A stretch of 64,000 nucleotides of DNA from Labilibaculum sp. DW002 (GTDB taxonomy: Bacteria > Bacteroidota > Bacteroidia > Bacteroidales > Marinifilaceae): positions 1 to 64,000 of the forward strand of contig NZ_JAKJSC010000001.1 of NCBI RefSeq assembly GCF_029029525.1. The letters run 5' to 3'. This document shows positions 15,166-23,601 of the stretch, in pieces. The stretch's first letter is position 1. Every line of letters begins with the position of its first letter. The notes under the pieces are model-generated. The model saw only the letters and a list, made by a program, of their open reading frames with translations. It was not told where the DNA came from and made no database searches. The position numbers and the translations under genes are program-made.

Positions 15166-15885
15166 ATGAAAACAAAAATTTGTTTACACTTATTAATTAT
15201 ATTGTTGTTGAATGGTTCATCGTTTAAGGCAAAGGCTCAAGAAATGAAATTTGAGAATATGCGCACTAATATGGTGCTTGATCAATTGATAAAAAGAGGA
15301 ATTAAGGATTCTTTGGTGATTCGTGCTATGGAAAATGTAGAGCGACATTTGTTTGTACCTATTCGTCTAAAAAAATATGCTTATCAAGATCGACCATTGC
15401 CAATTAATGAAGGGCAAACAATATCTCAGCCATATATTGTTGGCTTTATGAGCGAGCAATTGAAATTAGATTCTACTAGTCGTGTTTTAGAAATAGGAAC
15501 TGGTTCGGGGTATCAGGCGGCTGTTTTGGGAGAAATCTGCAAGGAGGTATATTCAATAGAAATCATTAAATCCTTACAGGAGAGAGCTTCTTTTGTATTG
15601 GATTCATTGCAATATAAAAATGTAAAAACCTATTTAGCTGATGGATATTTGGGATTACCTTCAGATGCTCCTTTCGATGGAATTATAGTGACCTGTTCGC
15701 CAAATAATATTCCAAAACCTCTTTTGGAACAATTAGCTGATGGAGGAAGGATGATTATCCCTGTTGGCGAAACTGGAGTGAAGAAATTGGTACTTTTAAA
15801 AAAGCAAAACGGGAAAATCAGCAAAAAAAATGTATTATCTGTTCGCTTTGTTCCAATGGTAGATAAACGTGGTATTTCCTATTAA
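15166..15885 (+). CDS. Protein-L-isoaspartate O-methyltransferase with signal peptide
   Basis: A 239-residue PCMT family protein. It has the family signature from residue 30 on: ALPVERH-like NVERHLFVP, the substrate segment QTISQPYIV (84-92), the SAM-binding motif LEIGTGSGYQ (108-117) and the closing VRFVPM. The enzyme methylates isoaspartyl residues in aged proteins to start their repair. Unusually, residues 1-25 are a typical Sec signal peptide (two charged residues, a Leu/Ile-rich core, SSFKAKAQ), which predicts export, where SAM is not known to be available. The first ATG that would remove it is residue 27, so an internal start giving a cytosolic protein is possible. Transcribed alone, divergent from the M28 peptidase. 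Confidence 0.88.
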   Translation: MKTKICLHLLIILLLNGSSFKAKAQEMKFENMRTNMVLDQLIKRGIKDSLVIRAMENVERHLFVPIRLKKYAYQDRPLPINEGQTISQPYIVGFMSEQLKLDSTSRVLEIGTGSGYQAAVLGEICKEVYSIEIIKSLQERASFVLDSLQYKNVKTYLADGYLGLPSDAPFDGIIVTCSPNNIPKPLLEQLADGGRMIIPVGETGVKKLVLLKKQNGKISKKNVLSVRFVPMVDKRGISY

Positions 15886-15890
15886 GAATA

Positions 15891-16394
15891 TTACTTCTTC
15901 TTCTTGTAAATTCCTTCGAATTGGATACTCCAGTTTTTTCCTTTGTCGATAGTCGACTCCCAGGATTGTTTTACATCTCCATTGGGTAATTGCATCCATG
16001 TAATTTTATGAATGGAATTTTCTTCTCCCATATTGGAATCTGGATCACTTACTAAAATCATTTTCCCATCAGCAAATATGCCTTTTAAAAGCAAGTTACT
16101 TCCATTTTTATCAATCCATATTTGTTGCCATTTTTTGATTTTGGAATTGTAGAAACTAAAACTTGTACCCGTAAAATTCTCCTTCTCGGATATCCAATTT
16201 TCTTGTAATACATTTCCATTTTGTAGCAATTGAACGGTATTTTTACCAACGATTTCATCATTAGCATAAACTTCCCAATCACCAAGCCAAAAATCAAACT
16301 GTCTTTGAGATTCGGTGTTTTCACTCTTTACAGCTTCCTGAGAAAAGGACACAAAATATAAAAGGATGAAAATTGGTAATAGTAATCGTTTCAT
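15891..16394 (-). CDS. Exported lipocalin-like protein (DUF1579-like)
   Basis: A 167-residue protein with a signal peptide (cleavage after FVSFSQ). The mature part begins with FDFWLGDWEV, a signature of small beta-barrel, DUF1579/lipocalin-like proteins, and is beta-rich with many Trp residues and a terminal GIYKKKK. Function unknown; barrel proteins of this class bind small hydrophobic ligands. The ATG at 16394 is chosen because it starts the signal peptide; a 16-codon upstream extension would run into the DUF302 gene. It is the second gene of a probable pair with DUF302 and converges on the methyltransferase gene. Confidence 0.7.
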   Translation of the reverse strand: MKRLLLPIFILLYFVSFSQEAVKSENTESQRQFDFWLGDWEVYANDEIVGKNTVQLLQNGNVLQENWISEKENFTGTSFSFYNSKIKKWQQIWIDKNGSNLLLKGIFADGKMILVSDPDSNMGEENSIHKITWMQLPNGDVKQSWESTIDKGKNWSIQFEGIYKKKK

Positions 16395-16425
16395 AGGGCA
16401 GCGTTTTTGATTTATAAGACAAATA

Positions 16426-16824
16426 TTAATCAATCCCCTCAAGGTAAGTAAGACAGCGCTCCATTTTTTGTTTTAATTCTTTAGCAAATGGCTGTAATTC
16501 TTCATTTTCGATTACATTAAATGCCGCAGTAGGGTCCATTATTGAGATTTCTACATGTCCATTATCTTGTTCTATAACGGTAACATTACATGGCATCATA
16601 ATGCCAATTTGATCTTCAACCTGAAGAGCTTTATGAGCAAAAGTAGGATTGCAAGCACCAAGGATACGATAGTTTTTAAAATCTACATCAATTTTTTCTT
16701 TAAGAGTGCCTTTAACATCAATATCGGTTAATATTCCAAATCCTTCTGTTTTAAGAGCTTCAGTTATCAAATTAATGGCTTCATCAAATTTGTAGTCGGT
16801 ACGTAGGCTTATAAAATAACTCAT
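16426..16824 (-). CDS. DUF302 domain protein
   Basis: A 132-residue cytosolic protein matching DUF302 along its whole length: an N-terminal alpha/beta part (FDEAINLITEALKTEGFGIL), ILGACNPTFAHKAL in the middle and MMPCNVTVIEQ with the conserved Cys, then ISIMDP. Structures of the family show an alpha/beta fold that dimerises; no activity is established, but members often lie with thiol, redox or metal genes. It lies 31 bases upstream of the lipocalin-like gene. Confidence 0.85.
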   Translation of the reverse strand: MSYFISLRTDYKFDEAINLITEALKTEGFGILTDIDVKGTLKEKIDVDFKNYRILGACNPTFAHKALQVEDQIGIMMPCNVTVIEQDNGHVEISIMDPTAAFNVIENEELQPFAKELKQKMERCLTYLEGID

Positions 16825-16912
16825 AATCAGATTTATTAGAGGTTTATTAATTGACTTTATGTTTAAGGCTTTATTAAGTTATGAAAAAATATTTACGATG
16901 TAAATAGTAATT

Positions 16913-17407
16913 CTAGATATTCTGATCGTATTTGGTTTTGTTGTATTTGCGCCGCGGAGAAAGTTCACAAGCTTTAAATAAAAACCATATTAAGATAGAG
17001 AAGGCTAAAATTCGCAAATAGCCCAAGACAGGCTCAAATTCTATTCCTAAAGGTCCAGGAACATAACTTGTGAGCATTATGATGCTTAAAGGAATGAATG
17101 ATACCATTAATACGATTAAAATGATGGCAGCTTCTTTATGAACTCTACGAATAAGGAGTCCAACGCCACAAACAACAATAACAAAGCCTGCAATATTTAC
17201 TATTTCGTAAGTTGAATTACTAATTGAGGAGAACATGTGCTCAAAAAATGAGGGAAACAGAATATGCATCGCTCCAATACTAATAAATCCAATTCCGTAA
17301 GCAAAACGCAATCGATCATTATTGCTGAATTTTCGCAGGTATTTACTCAGAAGTGTGGCAAACCAAACGAACAAGAATGAAATAAATATTACAAGTAAAA
17401 AAAGCAT
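16913..17407 (-). CDS. Hypothetical integral membrane protein
   Basis: A 164-residue protein with four to five membrane helices, the first starting at the initiator Met. It resembles small DoxX-like or DUF4345-like membrane proteins in pattern (a helix pair, a short loop with IRRVHKEAA, then VMVSFIPLSIIML), but I cannot assign a family. A basic tail (SPRRKYNKTKYDQ) faces the cytosol. Upstream of DUF302 by 88 bp on the same strand, so possibly co-transcribed. Confidence 0.6.
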   Translation of the reverse strand: MLFLLVIFISFLFVWFATLLSKYLRKFSNNDRLRFAYGIGFISIGAMHILFPSFFEHMFSSISNSTYEIVNIAGFVIVVCGVGLLIRRVHKEAAIILIVLMVSFIPLSIIMLTSYVPGPLGIEFEPVLGYLRILAFSILIWFLFKACELSPRRKYNKTKYDQNI

Positions 17408-17506
17408 CGGCAGAGTGGTTGATGATACACATGGTTTTAATCAAGATACGAAATTGATGTTTTGCTTGCAAATTGCTTGCTTAAATCTTGATGATATAAA
17501 ATGAAA

Positions 17507-17534
17507 AAAGGCCGCATTATTTAATGCAGCCTTT
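17507..17534 (-). terminator. Terminator of the BlaI/M56 operon
   Basis: AAAGGCCGCATTA pairs with TAATGCAGCCTTT with one mismatch; read on the minus strand it ends in a run of T. It lies about 20 bases after the M56 stop codon. Confidence 0.8.
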
Positions 17535-17553
17535 CAAGTAGCTTCTTAATTTG

Positions 17554-20439
17554 TTATTTTTTCATTCGAATGTAAACAACGCCATTTTTTGCTTTTTTTC
17601 CGTATTGGTCAATTGCATTTTGCCCTTTTAAAACATCAATACTTTCAATCTTGTTCGGATCTATTTTTTCTGCTTTTTTTGGAGATATTTTTTTGCCATC
17701 AACAATAAACAGAGGAGAATTTTTATCTGATCCAAATTTCATTCGTACAGATGATTGACTTTTATTATTTAATGCTTTACTGGTAATCAATACAACGCCA
17801 TTTGCACCTTCTTTGCCATATTTATTAATAGCACTAGCATCTTTAAGCACGCTTATGCTCTCAATTGATTCCGGTGGAATATTTTCCATTGCCTCATTGC
17901 TGACTTTCTTACCATCTATAATTATTAGAGGTTGTTTTGTAGGATCTTCGGACAAAATTGAAGATTTAATTCTTATAGGACCCTTGTAACCAGTTCTAAC
18001 ATTGCCTTTTGACTTTCCATATCCAATTACAACAACAGAATCTGCTTTTAGCTTATTTGCTTCAGATTTGCTTGTAATTAAAATTACACCATTTGCACCA
18101 CCTACTGTGCCATACAATGCTGTTGCAGTAGCATCTTTTAGAACATTTATTTTTGCAATCTCATTTGGTGGAATTTGATCCATGGTTTCGCGCGATATTG
18201 TTTTTCCATCAAGAACGATAAGAGGTTGTCCGTTTTTAGGTATAATATTTCTATACGAAGGAGCTACTCTGAAACCAGTTCGAACCGTACTTTTAGGCAT
18301 AGGATAACCTACTTTAACATTACTCATAGGAGTTATAGAATCTATATGGTATCCAGTTCTAACATTACCCATTGGTGTCAATCCTAAATGAAAACGGTTT
18401 TGGATTATTTTCGAATCGCCGTAGCTAGGAGCTGTGCTTGAACGTTTTTGAATATTCTCTTCTAACTCTTTGCGATATTCATCAGAATTAATTCTCTTAA
18501 TATGTTCTTGAATTTGCTTTTTACTTTCCTGAATACGTTGATTCATATTTTCTTTGAATTCAGCAGATTCAATTCTTTTAAGCTCACGTTTAATATTTTC
18601 CCTTTGTTCTTCGATTCTTTGTTTAAATTCTCCAGATTTAAATTCTGCTTGGTGTTTTTCTAGAGATTCTTTCGCTTTTTCTAGTTGTTTTTTTAGCTTA
18701 TTTTGGAATTCTGTTGAATTCATTCGTTCAACGGATTCTTTTAATCTTGCTTTAATATTTTCTTTTTCCTTCTTGTTTAATTCAGAGCTCTTCTCAATTT
18801 CTTTTAATTGATTTTTAAGCTCTTTTTTTTGAAGTTCACGTTCCTTTTCAAATTCTTTTAAGTAGTTTTCATCAGAAAGTTCTTTCAGCTGCTCTTCAAT
18901 TTCACTTTCCTGCTCCTTCATTTCATTTTGAAACTCTTCTGAGTTGAAATCCAGATGCTTTAAGCTTTCCTTAAGCTCCTTTTTCATTTTATCAAGGTCG
19001 AAATCAAATTTCATCTCTTGCATATCTTTTGCAGCAGATTTCATTTCTTCCATTTGCTCTCGAATAATTTCATCGGCTTTCATTTTTACCCACTTTTCTG
19101 ATTTTACAGAATCTTTAGGGAATTCAAAATCATGTGAATCAATAGGAGAGACAGACATTGCTGTAACAGATGTTTCTGATTTTGTTTCTTTAACAGCATC
19201 AACTTCTTTTACAAGCTCCAATTCTTGAACTGCTTCAACTTCTTCTACTAGTTGCAGCTCATCATTCTTTTTTTGATTTTTCTTCTTCCTTTTGTCTTGT
19301 TCAGTAATGGTTGAATTTGCTTCAGGAGAGATTGCTTCTTGAAAGTTTTTTTGATCAAGAACATTGATTTTTGAGAATGTTTTTTGAATATTGGTATTGC
19401 CCGAAATTGCAAAATTCGAAATCAAGAATAAACCAACAAATAGGAGTGTAAAAACACCGCTAAGCATAAAACGTTCTCTTCTCGGACTAATTGTTACTTT
19501 AGGCCTGAGTATGCGTTTGATTCTACCCAATACTTTTCCCTTTTTACCGGAAAATCCTAAAACCATTTCGTACTGCTTTTTTCTGATAGCTTCCATATTA
19601 TTTAATGCTTTAATTAGTGTTAAGGATTCACCACAAATCTTAACCGCCAGATCGTCACAAATGTGCTCTCTTTCGGCATTTACCACAGAAGATAGCCACC
19701 AAACAACAGGATGATAAAAAAATACGAGTTCAATAATTCCTTGAATGAATTGTAGCAAATAATCGTGTCGACGAATATGTGCTAATTCATGTGCTATGAT
19801 AATTTCCAATTGATTTTCTGGGATTCCACTTAGCATGCTAACTGGCAGAAGTACAATTGGTTTAAAATATCCAATTACAGATGGGATTTCGAGAAATCCG
19901 GATTCTTTAAAAATGACTTTTTGTTTGAGCTGATATTTGTTTATAATTCGATCAGCAATTTCTTTATATTCAGACCTTAAGGGGAAAGTCAGATGTTTCT
20001 TTAATTTTTGTGTATTGATGTATTTTATTATCAAATTGATGGAGAGAAAAAGCATTCCAATAAGCCAGATGTTAACGAGGATTGGGAAGCTATTTTCAAT
20101 TTGGGCATTTAAGTAAGTCCACAATTGAGATAAGTAGGATTCATTGAATTGAGTTAATCCCGAATAGTTTATCTGATCTGTTAAATCAGCTACAGTTGCA
20201 CTTGTTTCTTTCGGAATGTAACGTAAAAATGTAATGGAAGATGCAAGGCAGATCAGGACAAGTCCAAGCCCTGATAATGCATATCTTACACGAGCATTAT
20301 CTTTGGAAATAAATTTGAATAGCAACCAAATAATCCCACCTATAATAGCAGCTTGCCATAAGGAATGAAAAAGGGTCCAGCCAATGGTCTGACTCCAGTC
20401 GTACAAGTTTATATTAGTCATTGGTTTCTGGATTTTCAA
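17554..20439 (-). CDS. BlaR1-like M56 peptidase with coiled coil and three plug-like repeats
   Basis: A 961-residue membrane sensor peptidase. The N-terminal 340 residues hold four membrane helices and the M56 zinc site HELAH (217-221) with the downstream EREHICDD segment, as in BlaR1/MecR1, which cleave a BlaI-type repressor when an outside signal is felt. In place of the penicillin-binding sensor there is a Lys/Glu-rich coiled coil (about 450-665), four short motifs of the NVRTGY type, and three repeats of about 55 residues ending in VLKDA...YG...NGVVLITSK, which look like the start of TonB-receptor plug domains. A last membrane helix lies near residue 325-345. It overlaps the BlaI gene by 26 bases. 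The sensed signal is unknown. Confidence 0.85.
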   Translation of the reverse strand: MKIQKPMTNINLYDWSQTIGWTLFHSLWQAAIIGGIIWLLFKFISKDNARVRYALSGLGLVLICLASSITFLRYIPKETSATVADLTDQINYSGLTQFNESYLSQLWTYLNAQIENSFPILVNIWLIGMLFLSINLIIKYINTQKLKKHLTFPLRSEYKEIADRIINKYQLKQKVIFKESGFLEIPSVIGYFKPIVLLPVSMLSGIPENQLEIIIAHELAHIRRHDYLLQFIQGIIELVFFYHPVVWWLSSVVNAEREHICDDLAVKICGESLTLIKALNNMEAIRKKQYEMVLGFSGKKGKVLGRIKRILRPKVTISPRRERFMLSGVFTLLFVGLFLISNFAISGNTNIQKTFSKINVLDQKNFQEAISPEANSTITEQDKRKKKNQKKNDELQLVEEVEAVQELELVKEVDAVKETKSETSVTAMSVSPIDSHDFEFPKDSVKSEKWVKMKADEIIREQMEEMKSAAKDMQEMKFDFDLDKMKKELKESLKHLDFNSEEFQNEMKEQESEIEEQLKELSDENYLKEFEKERELQKKELKNQLKEIEKSSELNKKEKENIKARLKESVERMNSTEFQNKLKKQLEKAKESLEKHQAEFKSGEFKQRIEEQRENIKRELKRIESAEFKENMNQRIQESKKQIQEHIKRINSDEYRKELEENIQKRSSTAPSYGDSKIIQNRFHLGLTPMGNVRTGYHIDSITPMSNVKVGYPMPKSTVRTGFRVAPSYRNIIPKNGQPLIVLDGKTISRETMDQIPPNEIAKINVLKDATATALYGTVGGANGVILITSKSEANKLKADSVVVIGYGKSKGNVRTGYKGPIRIKSSILSEDPTKQPLIIIDGKKVSNEAMENIPPESIESISVLKDASAINKYGKEGANGVVLITSKALNNKSQSSVRMKFGSDKNSPLFIVDGKKISPKKAEKIDPNKIESIDVLKGQNAIDQYGKKAKNGVVYIRMKK

Positions 20440-20803
20440 TGTTATTAATTAACTTTTTAATTTCATCTAGTTCTTTGCTCGAGCATTTTTGATTACCCAA
20501 AGCTTGCAGAACCATTCCAGAAGTAGAACCTCCAAATAGGGTAGAGATAAATTTATCGATTAAATGATTTTTAGTTTCTTTTTCTTCAATTACCGCTTGG
20601 TAAATATGTGTTCTTGATTTTTTATCACGCACAAGCATGCCTTTTTCAGTCATGATCTGCATCACTTTAAGAGTGGTTGTGTATCCAACGTTTCTTTCCG
20701 ATTTTAACTGATCGTTTACAAATCGAACATTAGAAGGACCATAAGTCCATAGAACTTGTAAAATTTCTAATTCTGCTTCGGTTGGCTTAATCTTCTGTGA
20801 CAT
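20414..20803 (-). CDS. BlaI/MecI/CopY family repressor
   Basis: A 129-residue winged-helix repressor with the family pattern: LTEAELEILQVLW-like start (KPTEAELEILQVLWTYGP), the recognition helix region VGYTTTLKVMQIMTEKGML, and RTHIYQAV in the wing, followed by the dimerisation helix. Members bind palindromes as dimers and are inactivated by cleavage by the partner M56 peptidase, whose gene overlaps this one. Three palindromes TACGAa-N4-tTCGTA lie in its own promoter, so it very probably represses its own operon. Confidence 0.93.
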   Translation of the reverse strand: MSQKIKPTEAELEILQVLWTYGPSNVRFVNDQLKSERNVGYTTTLKVMQIMTEKGMLVRDKKSRTHIYQAVIEEKETKNHLIDKFISTLFGGSTSGMVLQALGNQKCSSKELDEIKKLINNIENPETND

Positions 20804-20825
20804 ATTTTTGTGGTGATATCCGTAT

Positions 20826-20841
20826 TACGATTAATTTCGTA
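20826..20841. promoter_or_regulatory. BlaI-type operator, copy 1
   Basis: TACGATTAATTTCGTA, a near-perfect 16-base palindrome 23 bases before the BlaI start codon, on the transcribed side of the promoter. Confidence 0.7.
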
Positions 20842-20843
20842 GG

Positions 20844-20875
20844 TAAATATATACGAAAGGTTTCGTAATACAAAA
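20844..20875 (-). promoter_or_regulatory. Promoter of the BlaI/M56 operon
   Basis: On the minus strand TTTTG (20875-20871), a 19-base spacer and TATATTTA (20851-20844), one base off TAnnTTTG. The spacer is filled by operator copy 2. Confidence 0.65.
20852..20867. promoter_or_regulatory. BlaI-type operator, copy 2
   Basis: TACGAAAGGTTTCGTA, a 16-base palindrome (seven paired bases each side of GG) lying exactly between the -33 and -7 elements. Confidence 0.8.
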
Positions 20876-20882
20876 TATTTAA

Positions 20883-20898
20883 TACGAAGAATTTCGTA
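20883..20898. promoter_or_regulatory. BlaI-type operator, copy 3
   Basis: TACGAAGAATTTCGTA, 31 bases centre-to-centre from copy 2 (three helical turns), just upstream of the -33 element. Confidence 0.75.
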
Positions 20899-21132
20899 AT
20901 TAATGTTAAAAATGAATTTTACATCTATCGCAATTAGATATAAATTGCTCAGGAATATTTCAATCTACTTTACTTAGCGCTTTTTTTTTCGTATTTTAAA
21001 GAGTACTCTGTATTTTCTTAAAAATAAGGGAGAAGTAAGAATCGAAAACAAAAACCCAATTGGTTATTCCAATTAAAGGTTGTAAAAAAAACCTTCTGTA
21101 TGTAGATATTTTAAACCCTTAGACTTAAAATT
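20899..21132. other. Upstream part of the BlaI / YbaK divergent region
   Basis: AT-rich, no gene. A short inverted repeat AAGGTT...AACCTT lies near 21075-21095, about 45 bases before the YbaK start. A further lone TTCGTATTTT near 20985 resembles a BlaI half-site. Confidence 0.4.
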
Positions 21133-21606
21133 ATGCCTATTCGTAAATTAAAAGAGTATTTAGATGAGCGACAGATTAAATATGTCTTGATTCGGCATTC
21201 ATCGGCTTACACTGCACAGGAAATAGCTGCTTCGGCTCATATACCAGGTAAAATGCTCGCAAAAACGGTAATGATAAAAGTTGATGGAAGAATGTGCATG
21301 GCTGTATTGCCAGCTTCCTATTTAATTGACTTTGATTTGTTAAAACAAATGCTTGGATGTAAAAAAGTAGAACTGGCGCATGAGCAAGAGTTCAAAGATA
21401 TATTCCCACAATGTGAAGTAGGTGCAATGCCTCCATTTGGTAACTTATACAACTTGGAAGTGTATGTATCCGAGAGTTTAGTAGAAGATGATGATATCGT
21501 ATTCAATGCAGGAACTCATACCGAATTAATAATGCTTTCGTATGATGATTTCCACAATTGCGTTGAACCAGTAGTATTGAAATTTACACATAAGACTTAC
21601 GCATAA
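21133..21606 (+). CDS. YbaK/ProX-type aminoacyl-tRNA deacylase
   Basis: A 157-residue stand-alone YbaK/EbsC-fold protein. Family features are the opening LKEYLDERQIKYVLIRHSSAYTA-like segment (residues 5-28), PGKMLAKTVMIKVDG with the conserved Lys, and GAMPPFGNLY near residue 95. Such proteins hydrolyse mischarged aminoacyl-tRNA (for example Cys- or Ala-tRNAPro); the exact specificity cannot be read here. No signal peptide. It stands alone, convergent with the amidase gene and divergent from the BlaI operon. Confidence 0.88.
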   Translation: MPIRKLKEYLDERQIKYVLIRHSSAYTAQEIAASAHIPGKMLAKTVMIKVDGRMCMAVLPASYLIDFDLLKQMLGCKKVELAHEQEFKDIFPQCEVGAMPPFGNLYNLEVYVSESLVEDDDIVFNAGTHTELIMLSYDDFHNCVEPVVLKFTHKTYA

Positions 21607-21655
21607 CCTATTAAATTAAGATGAAACAAACTATTGATTCTATTCTTTTCGATTC

Positions 21656-22642
21656 TTACTTCTTTTTTTCTTTTTGATAGTTTTCAATAATACCTTCACA
21701 TAACCAATCGGCAAGAGCTTGTCGATTGTCTGCTTTTGTAAAACGCAACTGATCCCTATAGTTATTTATATTGCCTAGCTCCACAAATACAGATGGTGGA
21801 GTAGTAGTTTGTAGCATGTACAATCTTCTTGTGCCCACTGTTCCAGTATATTCTCTATTTGGTTGGAAACGGGCGTATTTATCTTTCATTTTCTGCTGCA
21901 ATGCATAGGCTAAACTTTTGCCTTTTTTACTTACCGAGTGATGATAAAAATAAACGTCGGTTCTGTTTTTTTTGCTTCGTGAATCAAGGTGAAGAACAAT
22001 TAATCGTTGATAAGTTGATTTGGCTTCTTTTCGGGCTAAAATATTAATGGCAGCAGCTCTTTGTCTTAATCTTGGCGTGTGTTTTCTAGGAATTACCTGC
22101 GAAGGATAGCATCTTTCGTCCTTATCGGGTTTCAGGTAAGCAGCCTCACGAATTCCATCATTAGGGTCTTGAATAATGAAGTGAACCTTAGCTCCGTGCG
22201 AAATAAGCTCTCTTCCCATTCGTAAAACAATATCGTAGGCATATTCATCTTCTGTAATTTTATGACCAGAAATCTTACCTACGGCACCAGGATCTGGTCC
22301 ACCATGGCCAGCTACAAGGTGAATAACAGCTCCACTCATGCTATTGTCAATTTGTTTCACACTTTCATGTTTGCTTCCCAAAATAGGAAACTTGTGCATG
22401 CTATAGCGCAGTGGTAATTTGTACTTTTTACCTGCAATTAGTTGACCATTTTTGGTGAAGCGACCTTTGTTTAAAGCTTTGAACTTGGCAAGGTCTTTAA
22501 CTGGTGAAATATGGTTTCGCAAGAGAAAAGAATTAAATCCTTCTCCATTTTTTACAGTTCCCCATTCGTAATTTTGCTGTGCAATTGTTGTAATAGGAGA
22601 AAATAGTAATACTGCAAGTAGCAGGAAAATATATCGGTACAT
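21656..22642 (-). CDS. Exported N-acetylmuramoyl-L-alanine amidase
   Basis: A 328-residue Amidase_3 family enzyme with a signal peptide. It cuts the amide bond between muramic acid and the stem peptide. Zinc ligands are His in VAGHGGPDPG (about residue 112), the Glu of the EDEYAYD segment, His in VLHLDS and the catalytic Glu in VFVELGN. The N-terminal region (about 25-75) resembles a LysM-like wall-binding unit (NGEGFNSFLLRNH ... GKKYKLP). Downstream of the DUF4249 gene by 78 bp on the same strand, so it may be read from the signalling operon at low level. Confidence 0.88.
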   Translation of the reverse strand: MYRYIFLLLAVLLFSPITTIAQQNYEWGTVKNGEGFNSFLLRNHISPVKDLAKFKALNKGRFTKNGQLIAGKKYKLPLRYSMHKFPILGSKHESVKQIDNSMSGAVIHLVAGHGGPDPGAVGKISGHKITEDEYAYDIVLRMGRELISHGAKVHFIIQDPNDGIREAAYLKPDKDERCYPSQVIPRKHTPRLRQRAAAINILARKEAKSTYQRLIVLHLDSRSKKNRTDVYFYHHSVSKKGKSLAYALQQKMKDKYARFQPNREYTGTVGTRRLYMLQTTTPPSVFVELGNINNYRDQLRFTKADNRQALADWLCEGIIENYQKEKKK

Positions 22643-22720
22643 GTAAAGTGTTCATTTTTATGATTCAATAAAAATAATCAAATAGTTTAGAAAGATTGAT
22701 TCCTTCGAATAGAATTCGCA

Positions 22721-23590
22721 TTATTCTATATTGATTGATTTTGAATCTGCCGCGTAGGATGTGAATATTCCATATCCATTTGTTACGTTCGAATGAAGGT
22801 TAACTTTATTGTAAAAAGGTACATCCTCACGGTTATTAAATGTTATCAAGGAACGTTCGTATTTATAGTAGTCTTGAGTAATATGGTATAATGTGACGTG
22901 ATATTCTGAAAAAAGTTGATTGATGTCAATTAGCTCATTATAAACATAGAACGAAATGCTAATTTCATTTCCATTGCGGTTTTCATCTGAAAAACTCCGA
23001 CTTCCACGCAGAATATTCTGTTGCAAACCAATTGAATTAATGGATAAATTACCATTGAAAATAATGTCATCACTGTTGTATTCAATATCATTTAACTTGT
23101 TGTCTTGTTTGCCTTTTAGCAGAATCATATAATAATTTTCTTGCGAAGGATCATCTTGAAATACAATCGTAAAATCAAGTTGGTTTGCATTCTTTTTTTG
23201 ATAATTTATTTGCTTAATCAATACTTTTTCGGGAACCTCCGTTTCGGCCGTACAAGTTTCAAAATTTGGATGTGAAATTTCTATTTGATATGTGTTGTTT
23301 GATTTTAAATAAGTATTCTCGAGTGTGTACCAACCATTTTCGTTATTGATCAGTTGTTTAAGTGCAGTATTGTTTTCTTTAATCTGCACCTTGGCATTTT
23401 CAACATTTATATTATTCGTATTTAAGATTGAGCTATTTGTAATGTGTACACGAAGTAAACTATCGCTGCCTAATAATGAATTGATTACGACTTTCGATTC
23501 TTCGTCTGGAATATCAAGAGAAAGATCACTTTCACAAGAAATTTGTGTTGAAAGTACAATGCACGTAAGAATCAGTAATATATATTTCAT
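22721..23590 (-). CDS. DUF4249 domain lipoprotein
   Basis: A 289-residue outer-membrane lipoprotein candidate: signal sequence with lipobox ending QISCESDLSLDIP, followed by the DUF4249 pattern (KVVINSLLGSDSLLRVHIT, an Ig-like domain, then a beta-rich C-terminal half). DUF4249 proteins are typically encoded next to STN-type TonB receptors in Bacteroidota, where they probably act as a surface partner in place of SusD. Here the gene starts 11 bases after the receptor stop codon, so they are co-translated. Confidence 0.85.
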   Translation of the reverse strand: MKYILLILTCIVLSTQISCESDLSLDIPDEESKVVINSLLGSDSLLRVHITNSSILNTNNINVENAKVQIKENNTALKQLINNENGWYTLENTYLKSNNTYQIEISHPNFETCTAETEVPEKVLIKQINYQKKNANQLDFTIVFQDDPSQENYYMILLKGKQDNKLNDIEYNSDDIIFNGNLSINSIGLQQNILRGSRSFSDENRNGNEISISFYVYNELIDINQLFSEYHVTLYHITQDYYKYERSLITFNNREDVPFYNKVNLHSNVTNGYGIFTSYAADSKSINIE

Positions 23591-23601
23591 GAATTAGAGT
23601 C

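Noticed and set aside
18554-19228. Long plus-strand frames inside the M56 gene
   Set aside because: Antisense shadows of the Lys/Glu coiled coil (Ser/Phe/Leu-rich); no coding evidence.
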